64,000 nt of DNA from NCBI GenBank assembly GCA_963082975.1, contig OY720344.1, positions 17,967,580 through 18,031,579 of the forward strand. Direction: 5' to 3'. The position numbers and the translations under genes were made by a program. Shown piece by piece: positions 46,061 to 58,060 of this stretch. The stretch is from Labia minor (lineage: Eukaryota; Arthropoda; Insecta; Dermaptera; Spongiphoridae). The number at the start of each line of letters is the position of its first letter. Positions within the stretch are counted from its first letter, which is position 1. A model generated the notes under the pieces. It searched no databases, had not been told where the DNA came from, and was given only the letters and a program-made list of their open reading frames with translations.

Positions 46061-46887
46061 CGAGGACAGTTCAATAAGTCCGTGACTTTTTGAATGAAAC
46101 GTAGGTTTTTGAATAAAAAATTATATAATTTTTCAACGTAACCTCCTTGATTCTATATACACTTCGTCCAAGGTATCTCCAATTTTTTTATCTCTTCCAA
46201 AAAATAAAATTTCTCAAGGACATTAAAATTTGTTTGTGTGATGATTTCATCGTTGGAATCAAATCTCTTTCCGCCGAGCAATTTCTTCAGGTTTGAAAAC
46301 AAAATATAGTTACTGGGGGCTAACCTCTCACCCTGTGGCGCCTTTATATAACAATAATAATAATGTTGTATAAAATGTAAAGATGAACCAATAAAAGCCT
46401 GTAAATAAATAAATATATTAAAATTAATATTTTGATTTTGATCTTCTAAGGAAAAATAAATATAAGAATGTAATTGTAAATAAAAATTAGTTAGTAAAAT
46501 AAACTGACAAGAAATTATATTTTAAAAGATGATTGACATTGAAAAAAGAACGTGCCGTTTGTAAGGTGTCATTACCGTTTTTGATTGTGTGCATATGTCG
46601 GGAGTTGGCTTAATAAAATTAATTAACGCACTCGCAGGATTTGGAAAAGTAGCAGCTCATAAAATAAAAGGTGGCACCAACGAGCGAGCGAAATTCCCTT
46701 TTTTCCATTTTCTTCTCAAATCAGGAGGTAGGCTGCTATTAATTACTGGGTGTCAAACAAAAACTAAAAAAAACAGCTGTTTCAAATTTCGACAGAAGTC
46801 TGCTGATAGTTATCTGCTGACAGGACAGTGTTGCCATTTCATTTAAGAGACAGGAAATTCCAAAAGACACGGACTTATTGACCCTCG
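46061..46887 (-). mobile_element. mariner remnant in intron, with a SINE-head fragment
   Basis: Ends are inverted repeats: cgaggacagttcaataagtc at 46061 and the inverse of cgagggtcaataagtccgtg at 46887, each next to TA (46059-46060 and 46888-46889). Minus-strand frames near the left end read LKKLLGGKRFDSNDEI and EEIKKLEIPWTKCI, the C-terminal end of a mariner transposase. The right end looks like an untranslated leader. The middle of the gene is gone. At about 46315-46341 the inverse of the first 27 bp of the local SINE sits at the junction. Confidence 0.85.
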
Positions 46888-46889
46888 TA

Positions 46890-48918
46890 CATAGATTATC
46901 AAAGTCGGAGAAGTTGAGGAGATCTTTTGTGCATCTTAAAGATATAGTCAAACACAATGAAAGTATAAAGAAAGTATTTTTTTAAAAAATAGATAATTAT
47001 AATTATTTTTTAAATTTTATTTTTTTAACTTATTTAACTTTATTTGAATAAAATGAAAATATATTTAATGTTATAATTTATACACATTGATAATTGTCCA
47101 TACATTTGATTTCGACTCACCAACTGCTACCATACACAATATCGTATTTTAATACAAATAAATGCAGATATTTAGGTGCATTAAAATGGATACAAATATA
47201 AGTACATACATACATATATATATATTATATAGGCAAATTTGTTGTAAGTATTTAATATGTATGTAACAACATATGTTTTTTTTAAATATGGTTTTATTTA
47301 TTAAATGCATTTCATGAAGAATAGAACATTTTTTGACTTGTTTGAACTCGTACCTCATGAATGCATTAATAAATAATATCTAATACTTATTCTTAATGTA
47401 TTATCACTAAAATGAAATTAGTCTAAAGAGGTGAAATTACAGCTACATGGTGGCCAATTGACATCAGCATTTTTCTTACAATTTTCTCGAATGAAGGGTA
47501 TAAATTAGTTATTTTAGTGACACATCTCGACAATTATGCATAAAAATTGTATATTTTGTACATCTGCATATATTTGTAGCGCATATTTATATATTCATTG
47601 TCGCTAAATGTTAGTTCTTTCATTTTATCAGATAAATTAAATTTAAAAAAAGAAAAAATAATTAAAGAATCAAAATAAATTAACAAAAAATTAAAGAATT
47701 CGTTTATATATTTATCGAATTTTTTTTAGACCTAATATATATAAATATAGTTCAATATCAGTTTATATGAAAAATAATTGAATTAACTTGTGGGTCGCCA
47801 TATTTTTTTTATATTTTATTAATTTAGATATTTATTTTTCTACAGTAAACATTTTAAAATATGATTGATATTTATTTATTAATTTGTATTCATTTAATAT
47901 ACTAGTCTTCATATCCATTAGGTAACTTATGTATGTATGTATTTACACTTAAACATGTTTAGCATTCCATCTTTGGAATAGATTTTAGCTTATCTGGACT
48001 TGTAAAATGATTATCTTTAAATTTAAAAATATAAATAAGAGTCACCCGGTGGACATGCCTGATGAATATAAAGAAAGACTCGGGAATCATTACAATGTTA
48101 TTTTTAAAACAAAAATTCTCAAACAATGAAATCAGAGTAAATACCAAAAACCTATTTATATTTATATTTGACCAACTAACAAGACTAAACATTCAATATT
48201 GCTAATAACAAACATACTTTTTAGACATGTTTACCAACAAAACAGTAACAAAAAAATATTCCAATCATATTAATACATGCTTCAATATTACAAAATTATC
48301 TTTATTATTTGAACACTGTATATTTGTATATACATATATGGTATGTGTAAGTATAATATTTCATATATAAAAATATATATATATATAAAAAAATAGAAAT
48401 TATATTAATTTCATCAATAAATTGGTAGATTAAAAAAAATTATAATAGATTAAATATATAGGTAAAAAGTATAAATTTATAGGATAGAATTAAAGGAGAA
48501 AAAGATTATATATGACTGTATATGTGTCTAGTAATTGGATATAGGAAAGAGAAAAGAGAGTTATAATTTAAAAGCTTTTCATGTGAAATATTGGATATCG
48601 ATTCTTTAGTAAATTTTAACATTCTTCAAAAAAATAAATAAATAAATTTATAAAAAATGAATGCTATATAATATACGACATATTAGAAATCATATGGTAT
48701 TAATAATAATGATTATAATTTAAATATATTTATATTTGTTTAACTTTTAATTCCAAAAATAATATTTATAATAAAATATTTTTTTAATCAAATTATTATA
48801 TTTGGGTAGTCGATTAGGATAATTTAAAATTTTAATAGATCAAACATCAATCAACACAAAGATATAATAATATAATTATGTAGGTGGGTATTTTTTGTAT
48901 TTTTTTCCTACTTTGCAC
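46890..48918. other. Intronic A+T-rich stretch
   Basis: No coding segment or repeat recognised; (TA)n at about 47215-47230 and 48370-48385. Confidence 0.55.
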
Positions 48919-48920
48919 TA

Positions 48921-49738
48921 CAGTAAAAGTCCATTAGTCCGGCATCCAACAGTCCGGAATGCCCGATAGTCCGGCATCGCTCCGGAAAATTGTAAAAATT
49001 TTGGTTTTCTCCAAAAGTGTGTCTTTAAAGCAAATAAAAACGCTCGAGAGCTATTCCCCTTTTGTGATAGGTAAATTTTCAAAACCCAGGGCTTTTAAGA
49101 ATGCACATTTGCCTGTCCAATACGATGCTCAATCAAATGCGTGGGTGACTGCGTCCTCTTTAAAGACTGTGTTTTTCACCACTTTGTGCCTGAGGTCAAG
49201 GAATCCTTCAAAAGCCTTGGTCTACCAGAAGATACTAAAGCCATCCTTCTTTTGGACAATTGCAAAGCCCACCTGCCAGTAGATGAGTTAGTTTCTGGGA
49301 ATATTGTTGCTACTCTGCTCCCACTTAACATAAAATCTTGGATTCAACCCATGGACCAAGGGGTTATTCAAAATTTTAAATGCTTTTCTAGAAGGTCTTT
49401 TATTCAAGGCCTGTTAAATGCCGACTGTGACTAGCTACAGTGCTTCAGAAATTATTGATTACCATATCATTAGAAATAAATTTTATACTAAACGCCAAAA
49501 GTCAAGAAAACAAAAAGACATTCGTGACTTTTATAAATCAAAGTGTAATATTTTTTACAGTACGTGTATATACATTATATGAAATGTAAAATAAACTTTG
49601 TGGTTTGTATTTGCATACTATATTTTTAGTATAATTATTAATCTAATTGTTCTTATAATTACCGCCCGATAATCCGGAATTTCCGGTAGTCCGGCACCGA
49701 GCTGGTCCCGAACGTGCCGGATTATAGGACTTTTACTG
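48921..49738 (+). mobile_element. pogo/Tigger-type transposon remnant
   Basis: Ends CAGTAAAAGTCCATTAGTCC and the inverse of CAGTAAAAGTCCTATAATCC, flanked by TA (48919-48920 and 49739-49740). Inside are frames of a DDE transposase: [20 protein letters not shown], then [20 protein letters not shown], then [25 protein letters not shown] holds the second catalytic Asp and PMDQGV is the typical third-Asp block of Tigger/jerky transposases. The N-terminal DNA-binding half and the first Asp are missing, and frames shift at about 49140. Inactive, inside the intron between exons 1 and 2. Confidence 0.9.
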
Positions 49739-49740
49739 TA

Positions 49741-50640
49741 CTTGACAAGGTGGCAATTTCTGTGATGAAAAAATAAATAAAAAAAAATATAAGAAAGTGT
49801 TGGATTTTGAAGATGTCTCACCCCCGCCCTCAGTCCTACCCGCATTAAACAAGATTCATTTGTTTATTTATTATAATATTGTATTTAATAGCTAATATCA
49901 TGGATTGTGATAATTAGTGATATATTGTCAGGAATCATCAGGTTTCTTGTATATTTTATTAATTACAAATTTCTATTCTGATTAATCTAATAACTTAAAT
50001 TAAAACATTTTCAAATATTTTATCAATGTATCAATCCATTTGGCTTAAACACCAGTGTGTTTTTTCTTATATTTATAATAAAATTAAACAATTTTTATTG
50101 TTCCATAGATTAGTGAAAAATGTTTATTCATAAAGATAAAAAGAGACATGTTTAAAGAACATGCAATACAATTACTGTAATCAGATTTATCTATAAATTG
50201 AATAATATGTAGAAAGAATTATAAGCATTTATTTTTAAATTTAAAAAAAGATATATATTTGCAATATTTTCACTATTAAAATTACATACAATCATTAAAC
50301 TTTATAATTATTTGTTTAATAGAAAATCCATCAACAAAATTCAAACAAATGGGAGTATTACATCGCTTATTTACAACATGACTTCACTTATACATTAATT
50401 ATTTATTTTACTTTTATTAAATTATATTAATTATTAAATTTCCTCGAGTCTTCAGTGTGGTAGACTGTCGTGCTAACCACTAAATCACTGAAGAGTCATT
50501 AATTAATTTTATTATAAATATAACTATAAAAAAAATCCTGGATATTTGACAAAATTTAACGAGAAAATAAATTTAATTTTGATCCATATCATAAATTATC
50601 TAATATTTTTTAATTAATGTTTTTTTTTGTGTGTATAAAG
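49741..50640. other. Intronic A+T-rich stretch
   Basis: Holds a tRNA-like fragment (50450-50502) and ends with a polypyrimidine tract and acceptor (tttttttttgtgtgtataaag). Confidence 0.55.
50450..50502 (-). repeat. tRNA-like or SINE-head fragment
   Basis: On the minus strand gatttagtggttagcacgac resembles the A-box and D-arm region of a tRNA, within an inverted repeat (agtcttcagtg and cactgaagagt). No B box or complete cloverleaf is visible, so it is not called a tRNA gene. Confidence 0.35.
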
Positions 50641-50911
50641 GAGACATCACCCCCAGCTTCCGGGACCACTCGTCGAAGACGTTCAAGTTTAGCCCAATTA
50701 ACCGACATCTTAAGAGAATGGGGTGGCAGCGGTCACAGTCGATCTTTACGCAACAAAGACTCGCAATTATGTCGACGAGAGACACTTGCCGACTTGGCCC
50801 GATCATTGCCATGGGGAAGATCAAATACAACTGCTGGCGAATCAGGCGGTTCATCATTTCGAAAACGACGCGAATCATCAGCAGATTCCGGTGCTAAAAT
50901 TCTCAAAAGAC
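50641..50911 (+). CDS. Arg/Ser-rich host gene, exon 2
   Basis: 271 nt between tataaag and a gtaaga donor. It starts on a whole codon and ends with one base over. It reads ETSPPASGTTRRRRSSLAQL, TDILREWGGSGHSRSLRNKD, SQLCRRETLADLARSLPWGR, SNTTAGESGGSSFRKRRESS, ADSGAKILKR. Two short amphipathic-looking segments with Trp (LAQLTDILREWGG and LADLARSLPWG) each follow an R-R-x-S/T site, an internal repetition of design. The other two frames are also largely open, reflecting high G+C rather than proven dual coding. Role unknown; R-R-x-S is the consensus of basophilic kinases such as PKA. Confidence 0.88.
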
Positions 50912-51399
50912 GTAAGATAATTTTAAATGGATGAATAAGTTATCATTTTTTTTTTATTTTTGGTTTGTTAGACAGGATACCAATCCATCTCTTTATAGGT
51001 TTTTTTTATAAATATTATTTTAACAAATTCTAGATTCTTTAATAAGTTCACGTAATGAAAATACAAAATAAAATAAACACAAAGAGGATTTATAATTGTT
51101 AAGATAACTTTTTTTTTACTGTTTTTAAGTATCTCTTTAACTAAACCAAAAATAAAACACAGTCTTATTTCAATTTATGAATTTTCATTTATATTCATTT
51201 CAACCATTAATATAAATTCCCTACGATTTTGTTTTATGATAATTCTTTGAAATAAAATGATTTTTTTAATTTATGAAGAAGAGCAAAAAATTTAATGGGT
51301 AGATATTACGATATAACAATACATAGGCATACTTTTATTCAGTAAATTTAGTAAAATTTAGTTTAGGATTTTATATGAGCAATCATGGATGAAAATATA

Positions 51400-51885
51400 A
51401 TTATAAAAAAATTTATAAAATAACGTTTTCCCAATGGACTAGAATAAAATAATTTTTCTATAAGCTTAATAAAGTTTATGGATGAATTGCTTGATATTCA
51501 ACGAAAAACGTTGGGCGCATCTAGTTTTGTTTATTTATATGAACAATCAAGTTAAATTTTTGTAATAATAAAAATTTTATTAAACACATAAACTGACAAA
51601 TTTTTTTATCATCATATCCAAAATGGTTTATTATATTTGAAGAAATAGTGTTACTTGTTAATGAAGTGTTTTAGTGTGGTATGTATTAGTATATATATAT
51701 ATATATATATGAATTATAGCTTTATAAAGGAAGTTAATTCCATAGAACTAAATGCGCCCAACGTTTTTCGTTGAATATGAAGCAATTGATCCCTAAACTT
51801 TGTCAAGCGTATAGAAAAATTATTTTATTCTTTTTAGTCCATTGGAAAATCGTTATTTTATAAAAAAATTTTATATTTATATTAT
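51400..51885. repeat. Inverted repeat arms, 'aacgttgggcgca' family
   Basis: 51400-51523 and 51753-51885 are inverse copies of about 125 bp (gaaaaacgttgggcgcat against atgcgcccaacgtttttc, and beyond to the tagtccattgg tract). A third copy in + orientation lies at 63395-63515. Together with the adjacent 52135-52640 block, which reappears inverted at 62630-63060, they make up a larger mobile element. Confidence 0.75.
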
Positions 51886-52134
51886 TTTATTCTAATATGA
51901 TAAATTTATTTAATATAACAAGAGAAATAGAAAAGATGAAGTTATACGAAAATTTACACAAATTGAATAAAACAAAAAAATATATTAATCTTCGAAAATT
52001 GATTTTATTTATTTATGTTAAGTAGATCCTATTATTGAATAATAATTATTATATTATATTTATAAATAAATAATTTTTATTAATATGAGATTTTATTTTA
52101 TATAAATATATACATTAATATATATATATAAAGG

Positions 52135-52640
52135 TATATTTTATATGTCTTCATAAAAAAGGGTTATTCTATCGTTTTGTTTCCTTTCTATCGGGGACAT
52201 ATACAATGTATAAAAAAAAAGATTTTCTCTATACCATCTGAGGGGAAGAAACCCCTCCTCATTGGCGATACAACTGATTAATAAGAATTCATCATTCATT
52301 TTATTGCTATGAAATATTTTTAAATACGTTCAAAATGAAAATCTATCCTGCAATCAAAATATTTATGTTTCAAAATGCGTTGAAAAAAAATAAATCGGAG
52401 CAATACAAAAGGAGTTAGTTACTAAAAGTAATTAATCGCTAATTAATTATAATTCATTTATATTTCTTCTATACCTTCTAGGGATGGATTGAAATATCTA
52501 TAAAAATTTTCAAAAGTCTTTCTCAATAAAAAGTCGATGAAAAATCGATTTCAATATGTCAAAAGAGCGAACAGACAGAGAGACAGACGCCAAGTGAAGT
52601 TAAGAAAAACGTTATAAAAATGATCTTTGATCTGAATATC
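52135..52640 (+). mobile_element. Penelope-like or related element, segment
   Basis: Shared with 62630-63060 in inverse orientation: aaacccctcctcattggcga, gcaatacaaaaggagttagt, aaatcgatttcaatatgtca, gagcgaacagacagagaga. No coding sequence. The relation to Penelope-like elements rests on the partner copy, which carries a gccgaaacgtcg motif. Confidence 0.6.
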
Positions 52641-52885
52641 TCTTTAAGTGACACTTGAGTAATAAACATTTTTAGCTTTAACTGGTGAATATCCGCCTAC
52701 GTTGTATGTTTATATAGCTAATTAATTTTTATTATTATTATTATTTGTATTATTTTTACTAATTGAGATATAAATTATAAAAATAAAAAAATATTATCAT
52801 TAATGTTAGCCAAAGGATCAATGGTAATAATAATAATTTTAGTTATACTAGTATATATATATATTACTATATATTACTACATATA

Positions 52886-53210
52886 CTAGGTCTGTTCAGA
52901 AGAAAAGGTGAATTTTGAATTATTTGAATATTTATTTATTCATCAATATCCATTTTGACCCCTTAAAAGTAATTCCCCTTAGATATAGTACACCTATGCC
53001 AGCACTTCTGAAATGCTCTTTTCGGTATGTCCATCTCATCAATTGTGACAAAACGATTTCTATTCATTGGTCTCTTCAGTTTTGGGATAAGAAAAAAAGT
53101 CGCAGGGAGCCAAATCTGGTGAATACGGTGGTTGAACAAAAAAATTCGATAATCGAATTTACACAGCCTGTGAAAATTCAAAATTTAATTTTTCTTTTGA
53201 ATAGACCTCG
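52886..53210 (-). mobile_element. mariner-derived MITE, 325 bp
   Basis: Inverted terminal repeats of about 38 bp (ctaggtctgttcagaagaaa against the inverse of cgaggtctattcaaaagaaa), flanked by TA. The interior is the last part of a transposase on the minus strand (FLIPKLKRPMNRNRFVTIDE, then PKRAFQKCWHRC), then the far end of the element. It is an internal-deletion relative of 6913-7609. It lies in the intron between exons 2 and 3. Confidence 0.88.
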
Positions 53211-53583
53211 TATAGTACGAGTACCATAAATGTTATAAATATAGCGTAAATTTCAAGGAAATGGTAAGAAGTATTATTACATAATTAGATCATTTTATCA
53301 AATAGATAAATGTTACCACTATTTTATACAATTAGAATCTTTGGTTAATGAAATATAAGAAGACTTTTTATCACAATTCAATCAAAATAGTTTTTAAATT
53401 ATATTTTTAATGAAAATTACAAAGAAATTGGTTTCTATTATTTGGATATGGTCCAAGGGTATTAATGAGAGGATTAGATGTGGGATTCAATTAACTATTT
53501 TGTAAAGCAAATTATTTTTGTATAAAAATATACAAAATTTCTTTCAATTTATATTAAGAGTTTTTTTTTGTTTTTTGGTTTAG
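53211..53583. other. Intronic stretch before exon 3
   Basis: Ends in a polypyrimidine tract and acceptor (ttgttttttggtttag). Nothing else recognised. Confidence 0.6.
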
Positions 53584-53867
53584 GTGAATCGCATGCAACC
53601 GTAATTTCAGAATTTCGTTCAGATCTTGCACGTTTGTGGTCGCGTCGTGAGAGTGCAACAGTGATTACAGCCCGAGATCCAAGCCAAAGACGTGGCTCAG
53701 GAGAATCTAGTAAATCACATAGTAGACGTGATTCTGTTGTTACAACTGGCGCATTGGCATCACGTCGTGGTTCACAAGAATCATCACGATCAGGTCGACG
53801 CGACTCCATTGGTAAATTACATCATCATCATCATCGACGACGAGACTCGACTAAATATTACCGCCAG
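53584..53867 (+). CDS. Arg/Ser-rich host gene, exon 3
   Basis: 284 nt after ggtttag and before gtaaat. Its first two bases complete an Arg codon begun in exon 2, which makes a KRRES site exactly at the splice junction. It reads ESHATVISEFRSDLARLWSR, RESATVITARDPSQRRGSGE, SSKSHSRRDSVVTTGALASR, RGSQESSRSGRRDSIGKLHH, HHHRRRDSTKYYRQ. Six R-R-x-S motifs fall in 94 codons, plus a run of five His. Probably intrinsically disordered. The segment ISEFRSDLARLWSRRES repeats the '(D/E)LARxxxW' pattern of exon 2. Confidence 0.92.
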
Positions 53868-54124
53868 GTAAATGGATCAAATTAAATAAACTAATCAACT
53901 ATTTTAAATCAATCTAACACATTCATTTGCGAAGTATAAAAATGAATAAAACCAGTTTCTCAATTAATTTATATGATATTATTTTAATTATAGAAATATT
54001 AATTATGCACAATAATTTGATTAAATATCTTATCTTATTATACAAGCAAAAATTGTATATAAATAGATATTTTTGTACATATGTATTTTAAAAAACTTTG
54101 TATCTATATTTAGGCGATATTTTA
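53868..54124. other. Intron between exons 3 and 4, first part
   Basis: A+T-rich; repeats further on are listed separately. Confidence 0.6.
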
Positions 54125-54780
54125 TCCTGTTAAAGATTTTTTAAAATATCAGACATTAGATGATTGTTATAAAGAAAAATCGATTTCAGCCTTGGGAAAA
54201 ATCATCTTTGTTATAATAGTTTTTTCTTAATTAAAGATGGTAATTTTCGATAATAAAATAATGTTAGCAGCGATTAGCCCCTCCACAATAACTTCCCTCA
54301 TATTCTTTTTAAATTAATATTATGTTAATTATTTTTTAATAGCTAGTTCGTTTTTATTTAATTTTGAAATAAAATTAAAAATATTTATTTGAATAATATT
54401 TTAGTAACAAATTACGAAATATATATATTATTCTCCCACCAAAAAAAAAATATTCATGAAGTTAGCAACATAATAATTTATATGAATTATAGATGAAAAA
54501 ACTTTTAATATTATTTATTTTATTTAAAGTGGCATTGAATGAAGAGCACAGAGCTTTTAATAAATTCTCATAAAATGTTTTAAATTAAAATTAAAAAAAA
54601 GAAATTGATTGATATTTTCTATATAAATAGAAGCAGAACTGAGATTATAAGATAAGAATATTAGAAAGGGCGATATTAATTATAAAGAATTTATTAATAT
54701 TACTAGCCAAATCAATAATAATCTTAAAACATAAGGAATATTTTTTTCAAAGTACAAAGCTCGGTGAACCAGGTACTATA
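54125..54780 (+). repeat. Dispersed repeat, 'gtttcagcctcg' family, copy 3
   Basis: Contains aaagaaaaatcgatttcagc and ggaaaaatcatctttgtta near the left and agctcggtgaaccaggtact at the right end, in the order seen at 1385-1800. Diverged. Confidence 0.55.
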
Positions 54781-54845
54781 TATTTATTATAGTTAACTAT
54801 ATATATGTATTATAAAAAAAGATTATTTCTTATTAAATATTTAAA

Positions 54846-55065
54846 AGATCTACTATAGTCTGGGAGTAAGTTTTTCAAGCTTGTGGACCCGAATTCAAGT
54901 CCCAGGCCTAGCAAAAGAAGCTGGGCTGTATAGGAGCGTGATATTTGAAATAAAAGGTAGTGGTCTCCATTTAAAAAAATCAAGATAAAGATTGAATGAA
55001 TCAGTTATACTGATCATATAACTATCTTGCTGTTCTTTCATATAATGTTTAAAAATCTGAGGTTA
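54846..55065 (+). mobile_element. tRNA-derived SINE, diverged copy
   Basis: The B-box-like gaattcaagtcc at 54891-54902 follows a head resembling 10562 (caagcttgtggaccc). The body and tail (gtagtggtctccatttaaaa, actgatcatataac) match the family. Old copy. Confidence 0.7.
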
Positions 55066-56198
55066 CTCTTTATTTTTTTTTTTTATTAAATATTTACTAG
55101 AAATTTAGGGATCATAATCACAATAATATATTTGCAAATAAACTTTTATCATTGTCTGTTAAAATAGAATTGATTAAAAAAATATTGTAATCAAGAAGAA
55201 ATTCCATATATATATATTCATGAAAATGTTAATTAAAAATTTTTCGAATTTTTATAATCGAAAATATTTTTTGTATATCTGAATGAACAAAATAATAATG
55301 GACAACATGTATTTTCTTAAAATCTTAACATATTATCATCAACAAACGGTTAACTAACATGATAAAAGATAAAGTAAATAATTTTAAAATAAATATTTTA
55401 AAATAATATTATATTAAATCAATAAAAATTTAAATTTTATTAATAAATTACCACAAACACTAATTTAATTCACTAATTAGAAAATATAATTTAAACTAAT
55501 TTAATATAGATAATTAAATATTTAATTGAATAAAAGAAATGTCAAATAAATTAATATAATTTTAGTAAATAATTAATTAAAATTTAATTAAAAATTAAAA
55601 AAAAAAATTAATTTGAAGCTATAAGGATATGTTAATAATTAATTATTTATTATTCTAAAATTATTATTTTATTTTATTATTAAAATCAATACCATTCATA
55701 TTCCATTCAAATGTAAATTAAATATTGATTTAAATTTATTATTATTATCAATAATACAATAAAAAAATATATTTTTGAATTTTTGTTTATTTATAGGTAG
55801 GAATATATTAAATTAATTTATTTAATAGAAAATACTTTGATTGAATTATCTCATTGAAATAACTTTTTTTTCCCGAGGATTTGTGAAAGTTAGTTTAGTA
55901 TTTATACAATTAAATGGATAAATGATATGGATTTAATTTAATATAAATATGGAAATAAACCGCATAAAGATAATCACATATAATCAATCAATTGATAATC
56001 CCTGATGATAATATTATTTGATTTATTTACCCATGTATTAAAACTGGAAAAAAAAACATTTTATTTCAAATTACTATTATTCACATTTATATTTATTTAT
56101 GCACTTATATATATATATATATATATATATTTCTAATCTTATTTTTATTTCTATGATTGATAATATTTTATTATTTTTTTTATTTACATTTTATTTAG
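55066..56198. other. Intron between exons 3 and 4, last part
   Basis: A+T-rich with (TA)n (about 56108-56130) and a polypyrimidine tract before the acceptor ttttatttag. Nothing else recognised. Confidence 0.6.
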
Positions 56199-56534
56199 GA
56201 ACAACGGCCGTCAACGTCATCAACAGCAAGTGACAGTGGTCCATCAGCGGCAGCAGCACTTGCTGGCGTACATAAACCACCACCACCACCACCACCTGTT
56301 ATTGCCACTCATCCAATACCTCCACCGCCCGTTTTAGAATCATCCACATCAGCATTGCCACCACCCACAATCATTATGTCATCAACAACACCGCCACCAT
56401 TATCGCCATGCACTATGGGACCGACAATTGTTGCGACACCAGCATCACCAGCAAGTCCAAGTCCAGCAAGTAGTGCTTCACCAACTAATATAATTGTTGC
56501 GCCGCCATTACCAGCGCCACCTGTACATCCTGGA
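56199..56534 (+). CDS. Arg/Ser-rich host gene, exon 4 (Pro/Ala/Ser-rich)
   Basis: 336 nt, 112 whole codons, between ttatttag and a perfect GTAAGT donor. It reads EQRPSTSSTASDSGPSAAAA, then LAGVHKPPPPPPPVIATHPI, then PPPPVLESSTSALPPPTIIM and further Pro/Ser/Ala-rich sequence to PPLPAPPVHPG. The poly-Pro runs could bind SH3, WW or EVH1 domains (inference). The DNA is far less A+T-rich than the introns. Length and phase fit both neighbours. Confidence 0.92.
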
Positions 56535-56604
56535 GTAAGTTATATATATATATATATTATACTAACATAAATTGTATATATATATGTATATTTTTGAGAT
56601 ATTA

Positions 56605-57400
56605 AAACGCTCTAAGGATTTTTTGAAATTCACACCATAGATAATATTTATAAAGAAAAATCGATCTGTATTGGTTTCAGCCTCGAGAAAAATCAACTTT
56701 ATTAGTATTTTCTTAATTTAAAATAGTAAATTTAAATGACTTCACAAATCTCGTCACCATATTGCAATTTGCCTCCCGCTATTCTTTTTTAATCGATATT
56801 GTATTAATATTTTTTTACATTTAAAATATTTTAAAATTTTTTATTTAATTTCGAAATAATATTTAAAATATTTATTTTAATAATATTTTAGGATAATATT
56901 AGGAAATATATTTATCATTCGCCCACCCAAAAAAAAAAATATTTATGAAGTTAGCAATATAAAGGTAGGAATTTTAAATAAATTGTTGAATAAATTAGAT
57001 CTAATAATATTAAAAAAAAATTATATTATATTAATTAAAATGTTTTTAGATTAAATTATAAATAGTAAAATGATATTTGATTATTATAAATAAAAAGAAA
57101 AAAATATAACCTCCTTGCTTAATTAAAATATAGACTAGTACAGGTGTCAATATAATTTCAGAATTTTTATTATTATCAGTAGTAATCCTTGGTCGAAACA
57201 ATCTATAAGCTATTGCTACTTTGAAAAATAGAAATGAAAATCAAGTTATTTTAATTAATTTGTACCATTTTAGGAAAACAAATTTTGATGGGTCATTTTT
57301 AGAAAAACTATTTAACAATGGTAATAAATAATTAAAAAATTGTAAAATTTTTAAAGGGTCGCGCGATAGCTCGGTTTTCCAAATACTATATAAATATTAA
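56605..57400 (+). repeat. Dispersed repeat, 'gtttcagcctcg' family, copy 4
   Basis: ggattttttgaaattcacac, catagataatatttataaag and ggtttcagcctcgagaaaaa repeat the left part of 1385-1800. An end motif resembling that of the other copies (atagctcggttttccaaata) is at about 57373. The stretch between may include unrelated sequence. Confidence 0.5.
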
Positions 57401-58060
57401 TATATAAAAATATAATCCACATTTTTTTTAAGTTTAATAAAAAATAAATAAACCAATTTATTTAAAATTCAATTATATTAGGAAAATTATTTATGTATAA
57501 AATGCTTGTGTAAATGTTAACAAATTTGTAATTAAATACCTTTGACATATTTAATATCTAATATAAATATCTCTTATTTTTAACATTCAGTAAATATTTA
57601 TTTTGATATATTCAAGTTTCAAAGATAAACTTGCTTAATTTAAATTATTGTTTAGAATTCACAATTTACATTGAAATGAAAAAAATAAAATTATAATTAA
57701 TTTAGTTAATGTTGATTTATTGTTTATTTATTATATTAATATTTATAGATGAACTAATGAAAAGTTGAGGTATCAATAAAGAAATTAATTTGTTATATAA
57801 GGATGAAAAAAACGTGATATCTTGAGCTCATTTTCAATATAGGAGTAGTTCCTACTTGGTATCTATCTCTGTGCCTCAACGGAACTCGAAAGTTCTTGGT
57901 TGCAGCAACCACATTTCTCTATCTAAGTGTCTCTATCCTGAGCTATAACCATCCAACTCCTACTCTATCCCAACTCTCTCACGTCCCTTCCTACATTGTT
58001 CGATCTTACTTGGTACTCTAAATAAAATAAAGATTTTATGTTATTGTTATGGTTTTGTAG
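57401..58060. other. Intron between exons 4 and 5, last part
   Basis: A+T-rich to 57830, then a mixed-composition patch (57840-58010) with no recognised content, then the acceptor ggttttgtag. Confidence 0.6.

Noticed and set aside
50600-50878. 92-codon minus-strand frame opposite exon 2
   Set aside because: Shadow of exon 2, which has better splice signals and phase continuity on the + strand.
53549-53809. 86-codon minus-strand frame opposite exon 3
   Set aside because: Shadow of an Arg/Ser-rich exon whose codons leave the reverse frame open.
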